Shown: positions 51,275 through 59,990 of the stretch, one piece after another
Position numbering within the stretch: position 1 is the stretch's first letter
How the letters are laid out: each line of letters begins with the position of its first letter
Assembly: GCF_025466085.1 (NCBI RefSeq)
Contig: NZ_JANLOD010000049.1
Span: 124,001-188,000 of the forward strand
Length of the DNA: 64,000 nucleotides
Direction: 5' to 3'
DNA from: Pseudomonas sp. 14P_8.1_Bac3
GTDB lineage: Bacteria; Pseudomonadota; Gammaproteobacteria; Pseudomonadales; Pseudomonadaceae
Made by a program: the position numbers and the translations under genes
Notes under the pieces: model-generated
Seen by the model: the letters and a program-made list of their open reading frames with translations, nothing else
Told to the model about the DNA's origin: nothing
Databases searched by the model: none

Positions 51275-51425
51275 TGTGGCGAAGCTTTTGGCCTTTACAC
51301 CACTCCGTCCATTCCGGCGCCCGACCGATGCGCGAACGCGCCATGCACTTCGTCGTTCCCCCGCGCACTTCCAAAAATGCCGACTAGGATGATGCTGTTC
51401 AAATCCCTTTAAAGGATTCCTGACC

Positions 51426-51863
51426 ATGACATTTGTGTTGGCTCAATGGCTGGTGACGATCTTTGCGGTGATCAGCCTGGTGCATGTCTATTGGGGGCTC
51501 GGTGGGCAGTGGGCGGCCGTGGCGGCTGTGCCGCAGGTGCCGGTGGAAGGCAGCGCCAGATCCCGGCCGGCGTTCAAGCCTTCCGGCTGGCTGACGTTGC
51601 TGGTGGCGTTCGGATTGCTGTTGATCGCCGCGCTGGTGTGCTTGCGGGTGGGCTGGTGGATGCCGGCGGTGTCGCATAAATCCCTGCAATGGGTGATTAG
51701 CGCTGTCGCCCTGCTGATGTTCGCCCGGGCGATCGGCGATTCGGATCTGGTGGGATTCTTCAAGCAGGTCAAGGGGTCGCGGTTTGCCCGGCTGGATACC
51801 TGGGTTTATTCGCCGTTGTGTGTGCTGTTGGGGGCAGGGTTGTTGGCGGTGGCTTGGGTGTAG
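51426..51863 (+). CDS. DUF3995 family membrane protein
   Basis: This 145-residue integral membrane protein has four membrane segments. Its N-terminal SLVHVYWGLGGQWA segment is typical of DUF3995. Its TAG stop lies in the first arm of a REP doublet. The function is unknown. Confidence 0.83.
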   Translation: MTFVLAQWLVTIFAVISLVHVYWGLGGQWAAVAAVPQVPVEGSARSRPAFKPSGWLTLLVAFGLLLIAALVCLRVGWWMPAVSHKSLQWVISAVALLMFARAIGDSDLVGFFKQVKGSRFARLDTWVYSPLCVLLGAGLLAVAWV

Positions 51864-51957
51864 GAGTGCGCCTGCCCGCGATGGCCTTGAGAACATCGGT
51901 ATCAGGCTGGCGGCGTTACCGTTCACGACTATCGCGAGCATGCTCGCTCCTACAGGT
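51860..51957. repeat. REP doublet supplying a stop codon
   Basis: TGTAGGAGTGCGCCTGCCCG faces CGCGAGCATGCTCGCTCCTA. The first arm carries the TAG that ends the DUF3995 gene. Confidence 0.85.
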
Positions 51958-52309
51958 TTTCAGTCCGCCGGCTACTCACCTCCGCCGGCACATCATCCCC
52001 CGCCATGCGCTTGCGGAACAACGCCGCCCGTGCCAGCAGCAACGTCGTCACCGGCACGGTAATCGCCAGCAGAATCGGAATCAGCCAGGCATGCAGCACC
52101 GGTCCGGACTTGAGCGCGGAGAAATAGATGATCGACGCCAGCGCCACGCCCCACGCGCCCAGCGTCGAGGCCAGGGCCGGTGGGTGCATGCGCTGGAAGT
52201 AATCCTTCATTCGTACCAGCCCGACCGCTCCGATCAGGGCGAACAAACTGCTGAGCACCAGCAGGATCGCCACCGGGATTTCCACCCATAAAGACAATTC
52301 CACATTCAT
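51950..52309 (-). CDS. shaG: Monovalent cation/H+ antiporter subunit G
   Basis: This 119-residue membrane protein has three segments and matches the Mrp/Pha/Sha subunit G family (LIGAVGLVRMKDYFQRMHPP). It is the last gene of the six-gene antiporter operon and overlaps the F gene by four bases. Its stop lies just inside a REP arm. Confidence 0.9.
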   Translation of the reverse strand: MNVELSLWVEIPVAILLVLSSLFALIGAVGLVRMKDYFQRMHPPALASTLGAWGVALASIIYFSALKSGPVLHAWLIPILLAITVPVTTLLLARAALFRKRMAGDDVPAEVSSRRTENL

Positions 52310-52584
52310 TCGATCACCTCGCCCCGCAGCAGGAATTTCGCCAGGGCAAACGAGCCGACGAAGCCGAACAGCGCGATCAGCAGCGCTGCCTCAAAGTAAG
52401 TGTCACTGGCATAACGAATGCCCAGCGTCAGCATCATCAGCATGGCGATGATGTACAGGTAATCCAGCGCCAGAACCCGGTCTTGCGCCGACGGACCTTT
52501 GAACAGACGGATCAGGGTCAGAATCATCGCCAGGGAAAAAATGAACAGGCTCAACAGAATCGCATTCGACAGCAACGGGCTCAT
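52306..52584 (-). CDS. shaF: Monovalent cation/H+ antiporter subunit F
   Basis: This 92-residue protein has three membrane segments and the GPSAQDRVLALDYLYI motif of subunit F. ATG 52584 overlaps the stop of subunit E. A longer upstream frame is a shadow. Confidence 0.9.
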   Translation of the reverse strand: MSPLLSNAILLSLFIFSLAMILTLIRLFKGPSAQDRVLALDYLYIIAMLMMLTLGIRYASDTYFEAALLIALFGFVGSFALAKFLLRGEVIE

Positions 52585-53069
52585 TCGAAAATCTCCATCA
52601 AGGGCCGCTCGTAAGTCGTCTTGAAGTGCTCGATGAACAGCGCTTCGTCTTCCAGATCGAAGACGTGCAGCAACAAAATGCTGCGGTCCAGTGCCAGTTC
52701 CGACCACACCGTGCCGGGGACTACTGTGCAGATCATCGCCAGCGCGGCCAGGCCGTTGGCGTCGCGCAAGTCCAGCGGCACCTTGATGAACTGCGAGCGT
52801 GGCGCCTGCCGACCGGCGTTCAACACGCCCCAGGCCACGGCGATGTTGGACACCACGACGTCGCGACCGACGGTAAAGATCAAGCGAACAATGACCCCGG
52901 GGCGCCGGATACGGATCGGCAGCGGCCGCAACTTGCGCATCATCAACGGCGCGCAAAACCCCAGGACCGCGCCCAGCAACAGATTGCCGGGGCTGATCGA
53001 CAGGTTCAGCACCAGCCATAACAGCCATAACGCCAGGGACAGCCACGGTGCCGGAAACAGACGCTTCAT
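52581..53069 (-). CDS. shaE: Monovalent cation/H+ antiporter subunit E
   Basis: This 162-residue membrane protein has the subunit E signature ICTVVPGTVWSELALDRSIL and LHVFDLED near the C-terminus. Four-base overlaps with both neighbours show a coupled operon. Confidence 0.9.
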   Translation of the reverse strand: MKRLFPAPWLSLALWLLWLVLNLSISPGNLLLGAVLGFCAPLMMRKLRPLPIRIRRPGVIVRLIFTVGRDVVVSNIAVAWGVLNAGRQAPRSQFIKVPLDLRDANGLAALAMICTVVPGTVWSELALDRSILLLHVFDLEDEALFIEHFKTTYERPLMEIFE

Positions 53070-54751
53070 GGCTGCACCTCCGCAATCGCAGCCTTGGCTT
53101 CCGGACTCGGTACGGCTCGGGTGCCAAGCACCGCCATCACGTACTGCTGCGGATTGTTCAGCGCCTGGGCGGCGGCCTGGGTGTAGCGCAATAACGGTTC
53201 AGCCTGGAAGGTCAGCACAATACTCAGGCCCAACAGGGCAATGATCGGCACGCATTCGAACGGGCGCAGCAACGGTGAAGGTCGTTCCTGGGGTGTCCAG
53301 AAACGCTGGATGCCCAGCCTTGAAAAGGCGATCAGCGACGCCAGCCCGGAAAGGATCAGCAAGGCCAGCAAGCCCCATGCGGCGTTCGACAGTGGTTCGT
53401 CCGCGCCATTGCCCAGGCCCGACGGGTTGAGCAGGGCGCTGAGCAAACCCAGTTTGCCGATGAAACCAGACAGCGGCGGCATGCCGATGATCAGCAGTGC
53501 GCAGGCGATGAAACTCAAGCCGAGAAACGCCATGGTCCAGGGAATCACCTGGCCGACCACGGCCTTCTGTTCATCATCGAGGTTGATGCCTTTGGGCGGT
53601 TGCAAGGATTCCAGCGGCCGCGCAATCAGGTCGCCGTCGTCAAACAGCGGCATTTCATTGGCCGAGCGCGAACGCTCGATCAATTCGGACAGCAGGAACA
53701 GCGCGCTCAACGCCAGGGTCGAGCTCACCAGGTAGAACAGCGCCGCGCCGATCAGGTTTGGCTGGGCGAAACCGATGGCCGATAGCAGGATCCCCGCCGA
53801 AACCAGAATGCTCAGGCTGGCCATGCGCTCCAGCCGTTGCGCGGCCAGGATCGCCACGGCAGCGCCGACGATGGTCGCCATGCCGCCGTAGATCAGCCAG
53901 TCGCCGCCAAAGTACGCCGAAGCGCCGGCCTGACCGGAGAACAGCAGGGTCCACAAGCGCAGCAAGGTATAGATGCCAACTTTGGTCATGATCGCGAACA
54001 TCGCCGCCACCGGCGCGCTGGCCGCGGAATAGGCCGGCACCAGCCAGAAGTTCAGCGGCCACATCCCGGCCTTGGCCAGGAACGCCACGGCCAGGATCGC
54101 CGCACCGGCATGCAGCAGGCCGCGATCGGCCTCTGGCACCAGCGGGATTTTCAGCGCCAGGTCGGCCATGTTCAACGTGCCGGTGACCCCATAGATCAGC
54201 GCCGCGCCAATCAGGAACAGCGACGAGGCCAGCAGGTTGATCGAGATGTAATGCAACCCCGCCGACACCCGCGCCCGCCCCGAGCCGTGGAGCATCAAGC
54301 CGTAGGATGCCGCCAGCAACACCTCGAAAAACACGAACAGGTTGAACAGGTCCGCGGTCAGGAATGCGCCATACAAGCCCATCATCTGAATCTGGAACAG
54401 CGCGTGGAAACTCGAACCGGCGCCGTCCCAGCGGGCCATGGCGAACAGCAGGGCGCTGACGCCGATGATCCCGGTCAGCACCAGCATCAGCGCCGACAGC
54501 CGATCGACCACCAGCACGATGCCGAACGGCACCTGCCAATTCCCCGGCAGGTATACGCCGATGGAGCCGGGCACGCCGGTGCTTTGTGTCCATTGCAGGA
54601 GCATGACGGAAATGCCCAGGCCCAACAGGCTGGAGAGCAGGTTGATCCGGGCCTTCAGCGGCCGGTGTTTCTCGCCCAGCATCAGCATGAGGGCGGCGGT
54701 CAGCAGCGGTAGCAGAATCGGTGCGGCGATCAGGTGAGTCATCGCATTCAT
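53066..54751 (-). CDS. shaD: Monovalent cation/H+ antiporter subunit D
   Basis: This 561-residue integral membrane protein is of the NADH-quinone-oxidoreductase N/M/L-like family, as is Mrp subunit D, with about 14 segments. YSAASAPVAAMFAIMTKVGI contains the conserved transmembrane Lys used in ion transport. It overlaps C and E. Confidence 0.92.
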   Translation of the reverse strand: MNAMTHLIAAPILLPLLTAALMLMLGEKHRPLKARINLLSSLLGLGISVMLLQWTQSTGVPGSIGVYLPGNWQVPFGIVLVVDRLSALMLVLTGIIGVSALLFAMARWDGAGSSFHALFQIQMMGLYGAFLTADLFNLFVFFEVLLAASYGLMLHGSGRARVSAGLHYISINLLASSLFLIGAALIYGVTGTLNMADLALKIPLVPEADRGLLHAGAAILAVAFLAKAGMWPLNFWLVPAYSAASAPVAAMFAIMTKVGIYTLLRLWTLLFSGQAGASAYFGGDWLIYGGMATIVGAAVAILAAQRLERMASLSILVSAGILLSAIGFAQPNLIGAALFYLVSSTLALSALFLLSELIERSRSANEMPLFDDGDLIARPLESLQPPKGINLDDEQKAVVGQVIPWTMAFLGLSFIACALLIIGMPPLSGFIGKLGLLSALLNPSGLGNGADEPLSNAAWGLLALLILSGLASLIAFSRLGIQRFWTPQERPSPLLRPFECVPIIALLGLSIVLTFQAEPLLRYTQAAAQALNNPQQYVMAVLGTRAVPSPEAKAAIAEVQP

Positions 54752-55092
54752 TCTTTAGGCTCCCGGCCATCCACATGGTCGGTACCGGTCAGGCCGCGCG
54801 AGGCCAGCAGCACCACGAGAAACAGCGCGGTCATGGCGAAGCTGATCACGATGGCGGTCAGCACCAGTGCTTGCGGCAGCGGGTCGGTGTAATGCAGCAG
54901 GTCCTGGGGCACGCCGTCCTTGATGATTGGCTCCTTTCCGATAAACAGGCTGCCCATGCTGAAGATGAACAGGTTGACGCCGTACGACAGCAGGCACAGG
55001 CCCATGACCACTTGGAACGTCCGTGGCCGCAGCACCAGCCAGACGCCGGACGCGGCGAGTACGCCGATGGCGATTGCGATGACTTCTTCCAT
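54748..55092 (-). CDS. shaC: Monovalent cation/H+ antiporter subunit C
   Basis: This 114-residue protein with three membrane segments resembles NuoK, as subunit C does (QVVMGLCLLSYGVNLFIF, PLPQALVLTAIVISFAMTAL). Its ATG shares one base with the stop of subunit A. Confidence 0.92.
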   Translation of the reverse strand: MEEVIAIAIGVLAASGVWLVLRPRTFQVVMGLCLLSYGVNLFIFSMGSLFIGKEPIIKDGVPQDLLHYTDPLPQALVLTAIVISFAMTALFLVVLLASRGLTGTDHVDGREPKE

Positions 55093-58010
55093 CAGACGGC
55101 TCCTTTCGTGGCGACGGATCTGGGCAGGGCCGCGGTTTTGTGGCCGCGCACCGATTGGTGGGCGAGGGCGGTGAGGATCAACAGGGTTGAGCCGACCACC
55201 ACCGAATACACGCCGATGTCGAAGAACAGCGCGCTGGCGACGTGAATGTCGCCGAGCAGCGGCAGGTCAAGGTGCCAGGTGTGCGTGGTGAGGAACGGAT
55301 AACCGACCGCCATCGCCCCCAGTCCGGTCGCCGTGGCGAACAGCAGCCCGGTGCCCATCCAGCGCAGCGGTCGCAGACTCATCTGCGCCTCGACCCACTG
55401 CGTGCCGGCCACCATGTATTGCAGGATGAACGCCACCGACATCACCAGCCCCGCGACGAACCCGCCGCCCGGTTGGTTGTGGCCGCGCATGAACAGGTAG
55501 ATCGAGACCACGAACGCAATCGGTAGCAACAGGCGCACCAGCACCGCCGGCACCATCATGAAGCCCAGGGCGGTGTCGCTGGCGTGCCGCGGGTTGACCA
55601 GGTCGGTGACCACATCAGGTGCCAGCAGCCGCTGTTGCGCCGGCAGTTGCAGGCTTTCTTTCGGCGGGCGGAAGCGGCGCAGCAGGGCGAACACGGTCAG
55701 CGCCACGGCCACCAGCACGGTGATTTCGCCGAGGGTATCGAAGCCGCGGAAGTCCACCAGCATCACGTTGACCACGTTGCTGCCGCCGCCTTCGGGCAGG
55801 GCGCGGCTGAGGTAGAACGAGGAGATATCGTTGGGCGTCTGCCGCGTCAGCATCGCGTACGACAGCAGCGCCATGCCGCCACCGACGGCGATCGACAGCA
55901 GCAAGTCGCGCAGACGACGGATGCGCGCCTTGCGCAACGTGCTCGGCAGCGGTGAAACCTCTTCGATCCGTCGCGGCAACCAGCGCAGGCCCAGCAGGAT
56001 CAGCACCGTGGTCACCACTTCGACCACCAGTTGCGTCAGCGCCAGGTCTGGTGCGGAGAACCAGACGAAGGTGATGCAGGTCATCAGACCGCACACACTG
56101 ACCATGGTCAGGGCCGCGAGACGGTGATACTTGGCCTGCCACGCCGCACCGAGGGCACAGGCAATCGCCAGCAGCCACAAGGTCACGAACACGATCGAGC
56201 CCGGTATCTTCGGCCGGTCGCCCCAACTCAGATTGCTGTGAAGCATCGGGATCAACCCGGCCAGCACGGCGGCGAGGACCATCAGGAACAATTGGGTTTG
56301 CAGGCGCTTGGTGCTGATCCGCCGCTCCAGGCGACGAGCCAGGCGCATCATGATCACCAGGCTGCGTTCGAACAGGCGCTTGCCGTTGAACAGGCCAATG
56401 ATCGGCGGGTATTTGAACCGCCCGCGCTTGAGCTGCTTGCGCAGCAACAGGTAGAGCACGATGCCGCCGGACATGGCGATCAGGCTCATGATCATTGGTG
56501 CGTTCCAGCCGTGCCAGATCGCCAGGCTGTATTCCGGCAGGGTCCCGCCGACGACGGGCAGGGCCGCCGCGGCGAGCAGCGGGCCGACCACTTGCGCCGG
56601 GAAAATCCCCACGATCAGGCAGGCCAACACCAGCAATTCCACCGGCGCACGCATCCAGCGTGGCGGCTCGTGGGGGACGTGCGGCAGGTCCGTGGCGGGT
56701 GGACCGAAAAACACATCGACCGTGAAGCGCAGGGCGTAGGCGACGCTGAACGTGCCGGCGATGGTCGCGACAATCGGCAGGGTGATTTCGACCCAGGCGG
56801 TCGCGTTGATGAACACCGTTTCGGCGAAGAACATCTCTTTCGACAGGAAACCGTTGAGCAATGGCACGCCGGCCATCGACGCGCTGGCGACCATCGCCAG
56901 GGTCGCGGTATGCGGGATCAGCTTGATGAGGCCGCTGAGCCTGCGAATGTCGCGGGTGCCACTTTCGTGGTCAATGATCCCGGCGGCCATGAACAGCGAG
57001 GCCTTGAAGGTGGCGTGGTTGAAAATGTGGAACACCGCGGCCACGGCGGCCAGCGGACTGTTCAAACCCAACAGCAGGGTAATCAGGCCGAGATGGCTGA
57101 TGGTCGAGTAGGCCAGCAGGCCTTTGAGGTCGTTCTGGAACATCGCGCAATAAGCGCCGAGCAGCAGGGTGCAGGCGCCGGCGCCGCTGACGATGTAGAA
57201 CCATTCTTCGCTGCCCGACAAGGATGGCCACAGCCGCGCCAGCAGGAAAACCCCGGCCTTGACCATGGTCGCCGAGTGCAGATAGGCCGAGACCGGTGTC
57301 GGCGCCGCCATGGCGTGGGGCAGCCAGAAGTGGAAGGGGAATTGCGCGCTTTTGCTCAGGGCGCCGATCAGGATCAGGGGGAGCAGGACAGGGTAGAGGG
57401 CATGTGCGCGAATCAGATCGCCGGCGGCCAGGACCTTGTCGAGGTCATAGCTGCCAACCACATGGCCGAGCAGCATGACCCCCGCCAGCAGGCACAGACC
57501 GCCGGCGCCGGTGACCATCAGCGCCATGTATGCGCCGCGTCGGGCATCCGAGCGGTGGTGCCAGTATCCGATCAACAGGAACGAGAAGAGGCTGGTCAGC
57601 TCCCAGAAAAACACGATCTGGATCAGGTTGCCGGAAATCACCAGGCCGAGCATGGCGCCCATGAACGCCAGGAAAAACGCAAAGAACCGTGGCACCGGAT
57701 CGTCCGGCGACATGTAGTAGCGGGCATACAGCGACACCAGCGTGCCGATACCCAGCACCAGCAGCGAGAACAGCCAGGCGAAACCGTCCATGCGCAGCAC
57801 GAAGTTCAGCCCGAGGCTGGGCAGCCAGAAAAATTCTTCACGAATAACCCCGCCATCGGCAATCTGCGGGTACAGCAAGGCGACCTGGAGGGTGCCGATC
57901 AGGGCAACCACACCCGCCAACAGCGATTCGGTATTACGCGCATTGTGCGGCAGCACGGCTGCCAGACAGCTGCCAATAAAGGGCAGAAGCAGTAGAACTA
58001 TCAGGGACAT
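55092..58010 (-). CDS. shaA: Monovalent cation/H+ antiporter subunit A (fused A/B)
   Basis: This 972-residue protein fuses the NuoL-like subunit A (about 1-750) with a MnhB domain at the C-terminus, as in the Pha/Sha type (six genes instead of seven). Segments such as SATMVKAGVFLLARLWP carry the conserved transmembrane Lys, and FHIFNHATFKASLFMAAG is typical. The complex exchanges Na+ or K+ for H+ and supports pH and salt homeostasis. It is the first gene of the operon, so the promoter should lie between 58010 and 58187. Confidence 0.93.
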   Translation of the reverse strand: MSLIVLLLLPFIGSCLAAVLPHNARNTESLLAGVVALIGTLQVALLYPQIADGGVIREEFFWLPSLGLNFVLRMDGFAWLFSLLVLGIGTLVSLYARYYMSPDDPVPRFFAFFLAFMGAMLGLVISGNLIQIVFFWELTSLFSFLLIGYWHHRSDARRGAYMALMVTGAGGLCLLAGVMLLGHVVGSYDLDKVLAAGDLIRAHALYPVLLPLILIGALSKSAQFPFHFWLPHAMAAPTPVSAYLHSATMVKAGVFLLARLWPSLSGSEEWFYIVSGAGACTLLLGAYCAMFQNDLKGLLAYSTISHLGLITLLLGLNSPLAAVAAVFHIFNHATFKASLFMAAGIIDHESGTRDIRRLSGLIKLIPHTATLAMVASASMAGVPLLNGFLSKEMFFAETVFINATAWVEITLPIVATIAGTFSVAYALRFTVDVFFGPPATDLPHVPHEPPRWMRAPVELLVLACLIVGIFPAQVVGPLLAAAALPVVGGTLPEYSLAIWHGWNAPMIMSLIAMSGGIVLYLLLRKQLKRGRFKYPPIIGLFNGKRLFERSLVIMMRLARRLERRISTKRLQTQLFLMVLAAVLAGLIPMLHSNLSWGDRPKIPGSIVFVTLWLLAIACALGAAWQAKYHRLAALTMVSVCGLMTCITFVWFSAPDLALTQLVVEVVTTVLILLGLRWLPRRIEEVSPLPSTLRKARIRRLRDLLLSIAVGGGMALLSYAMLTRQTPNDISSFYLSRALPEGGGSNVVNVMLVDFRGFDTLGEITVLVAVALTVFALLRRFRPPKESLQLPAQQRLLAPDVVTDLVNPRHASDTALGFMMVPAVLVRLLLPIAFVVSIYLFMRGHNQPGGGFVAGLVMSVAFILQYMVAGTQWVEAQMSLRPLRWMGTGLLFATATGLGAMAVGYPFLTTHTWHLDLPLLGDIHVASALFFDIGVYSVVVGSTLLILTALAHQSVRGHKTAALPRSVATKGAV

Positions 58011-58154
58011 AGGCTTCTAATCTGCGGAAGTTTGTGAAGCATCATACGTGCCACTCCCCGGATCACCAAACGGCAAGCTGTCGCAGAGTCCTACAAGGTA
58101 GACCGAAAAAACCTGATTCACATTGTTTCGATAAGTGCTCAGGCAGGTCTGGCC

Positions 58155-58223
58155 CCTTCGCGAGCAAGCCCGCTCTCACATTGAACTGCATTCCAATGTG
58201 GGAGCGGGCTTGCTCGCGAAGAC
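58155..58223. repeat. REP pair in inverted order
   Basis: CTTCGCGAGCAAGCCCGCTC comes first and TGTGGGAGCGGGCTTGCTCG second with a short spacer, as at 44675-44748. Confidence 0.8.
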
Positions 58224-58251
58224 GATCAATCAGACGCTGAAGATTGAGGCT

Positions 58252-59187
58252 TCAACCCTGAGTCTCCCGCTCCAGCTCCTCCGCAGGCGCCGCACTTTTA
58301 CCCATGGTCTTCAACTCACTCACAATCACCGCCGCCACAATCAATCCCGCACCCACCAGCGCAATCGCCGGCAAGCGCTCCCCGGCGATCCGCCCGACGA
58401 TCCCGGCCCAGACCGGCTCTCCGGCATAGATCAACGTCGCCCGGGTCGGCGAAACACTCTTCTGCGCCCAGTTCATCGCCACCTGAATCGCCGCGCTCGC
58501 CGCACCGAGGCCGAGGGCGCTGCACAGCAGGAACCAGGAGAAGTCGGGAAGGGCCTCTTGAGTCGGCACCACCATCAAAAACGCCAGCACCGAGGTGGTC
58601 GCCAATTGCACCACCGTTACCCGCCGCACATCGACCTGGCCGGCATAATTGCTGATCAGGATGATCTCCGCGGCAATCGCGATGGCGCTGATCAGCGTGA
58701 CGATCTCACCGGGGCTGAAATCGAAGGAAGCTCCAGCAGGCCCCGAGAGCAACATCAAACCGGTGAAGGCCATCATGATGCCGATAGTCGGCATCAACCC
58801 CGGACGCCGCCCCAGCACCAGCCATTGCAACAAGGGTACGAAGGGCACGTACAGCGCGGTAATGAAGGCCGACTGACTGCTGGGAATACTTTGCAAGCCA
58901 ACGGTCTGCAAACCGTAACCGAGCATGATCGCGACACCGATAAAGGCACCGGCCTTGAGTTCGAACAGGGTCAGCTCGCGCAGGTGACGCCAGGAGAACA
59001 GCGAAACAATGATCGCCGCCGCGGCAAAGCGCAGGCCGACGAAAAACATCGGGCCACTGACCGTCATCGCGTGCTGCACCAGCAGGAAAGTGCCGCCCCA
59101 GACCATGGTGATCAGCACCAGCACGCACTCGGCCTTGCTGAACTTTGAAAAACGGGAAGTTGCCGGGGAAGAGTTCAACGACGTCAT
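58252..59187 (-). CDS. EamA-family (drug/metabolite) transporter
   Basis: This 311-residue protein has ten membrane segments and two EamA repeats, with VWGGTFLLVQHAM at the start of the first and MNWAQKSVSPTRATLIYAGEP in the second (conserved Pro after a Glu). Such proteins export amino acids or metabolites. It diverges from the XRE-cupin regulator, with a 20-base palindrome in the 72-base gap. Confidence 0.9.
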   Translation of the reverse strand: MTSLNSSPATSRFSKFSKAECVLVLITMVWGGTFLLVQHAMTVSGPMFFVGLRFAAAAIIVSLFSWRHLRELTLFELKAGAFIGVAIMLGYGLQTVGLQSIPSSQSAFITALYVPFVPLLQWLVLGRRPGLMPTIGIMMAFTGLMLLSGPAGASFDFSPGEIVTLISAIAIAAEIILISNYAGQVDVRRVTVVQLATTSVLAFLMVVPTQEALPDFSWFLLCSALGLGAASAAIQVAMNWAQKSVSPTRATLIYAGEPVWAGIVGRIAGERLPAIALVGAGLIVAAVIVSELKTMGKSAAPAEELERETQG

Positions 59188-59230
59188 GACCTTGCGCGCT
59201 ACCTGAGGGCGACGCACAATGCGCCGAATG

Positions 59231-59250
59231 TTGCGCAGTATACTGCCCAA
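59231..59250. promoter_or_regulatory. 20-base near-perfect palindrome between EamA and XRE genes
   Basis: TTGCGCAGTATACTGCCCAA has a perfect 12-base core GCAGTATACTGC and outer arms that mismatch at only one pair. It is centred in the 72-base region between the divergent genes, where XRE-cupin regulators normally bind to control a neighbouring transporter. Confidence 0.65.
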
Positions 59251-59259
59251 CCCCACCGA

Positions 59260-59835
59260 GTGAGCAATATAGTGCACAAAGATTCCACGCAGCGGGCTTC
59301 GGTCCTCCAGCACGTCAGTTTGAACGTTCGGCGTCTGCGCCATGCCGCCGACATGAGCCAGACCGCGCTGGCGGAAAAGTCCGGGGTCAGCCGGCGCATG
59401 CTGGTGGCCATCGAGGCCGGCGAAAAGAACGTCAGCCTGACCACTCTCGATCGCGTGGCCGAAGCCCTGGACGTGGCGTTCAGCGATCTGATCCAGGCCC
59501 CGGATGCACGCGACCCGAGTCGCATCAATGAAGTGGCCTGGGCCGGCGAAATTCCCGGCAGCAAAGCAATTTTACTGTCCAAAGCCACCGCGACTCGCGA
59601 GGTGGAGCAATGGGAGTGGTGCCTGCAACCGGGGGAAATCTACCCGTCACAACCTGACGCCGAAGGCTGGAGCGAACAGATCTTCGTCTTCGAAGGTTGC
59701 CTGACCCTGATGCTCAGCGACCGGCCGCACAAGATTGCTGCCGGCGAGTTCTACATGTTCGCCAGCAACCAGCCCCACACCTATCGCAACGATGGGCCGG
59801 TGGCCGCGCGGTTCGTGAGAAACGTGGTGATCTAA
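59260..59835 (+). CDS. XRE-family regulator with cupin domain
   Basis: This 191-residue protein starts at GTG 59260 (GTG 59272 is an alternative). It has a helix-turn-helix at about residues 24-78 (MSQTALAEKSGVSRRMLVAI) and a C-terminal cupin barrel (about 115-191, with PGEIYPSQPDAEGWSEQIFV). Such proteins often sense small molecules, polyamines or amino acids and regulate the divergent exporter, here EamA. Confidence 0.9.
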   Translation: MSNIVHKDSTQRASVLQHVSLNVRRLRHAADMSQTALAEKSGVSRRMLVAIEAGEKNVSLTTLDRVAEALDVAFSDLIQAPDARDPSRINEVAWAGEIPGSKAILLSKATATREVEQWEWCLQPGEIYPSQPDAEGWSEQIFVFEGCLTLMLSDRPHKIAAGEFYMFASNQPHTYRNDGPVAARFVRNVVI

Positions 59836-59836
59836 C

Positions 59837-59852
59837 TGTTGGCCTGCCAACA
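59837..59852. promoter_or_regulatory. Palindrome upstream of the sigma-54 promoter
   Basis: TGTTGGC-CT-GCCAACA is a perfect 7+2+7 inverted repeat 85 bases upstream of the -24 element of the sulfur operon. That is the usual position of an enhancer-binding-protein site (an SfnR-type activator is suspected) or of another repressor. Confidence 0.5.
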
Positions 59853-59937
59853 CCGAACGAACACTTTGCTGTTCTAAAGCAGCGAATGTTTGTCGGATAT
59901 CCTGTTAAATCATTGAAATAAAAAGAAATTAAATTCA

Positions 59938-59953
59938 GGCACGACTCCTGCAA
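59938..59953 (+). promoter_or_regulatory. Sigma-54 (-24/-12) promoter of the sulfur-acquisition operon
   Basis: GGCACG-ACTC-CTGCAA has GG (59938-59939) and GC (59950-59951) separated by ten bases. The upstream T is A here, and the -12 is CTGC as in the promoter at 43488. It lies 38 bases before the sfnB ATG. Sfn genes of pseudomonads are known to depend on sigma-54. Confidence 0.75.
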
Positions 59954-59990
59954 AGCACTGGTGCATTCACCAGAATTCCGGAGTCGGCCC

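Noticed and set aside
56031..57995. 654-codon plus-strand ORF opposite the sha antiporter A gene
   Set aside because: Antisense to a strongly conserved membrane protein; composition dominated by Gln, Arg, His and Gly, no domain.
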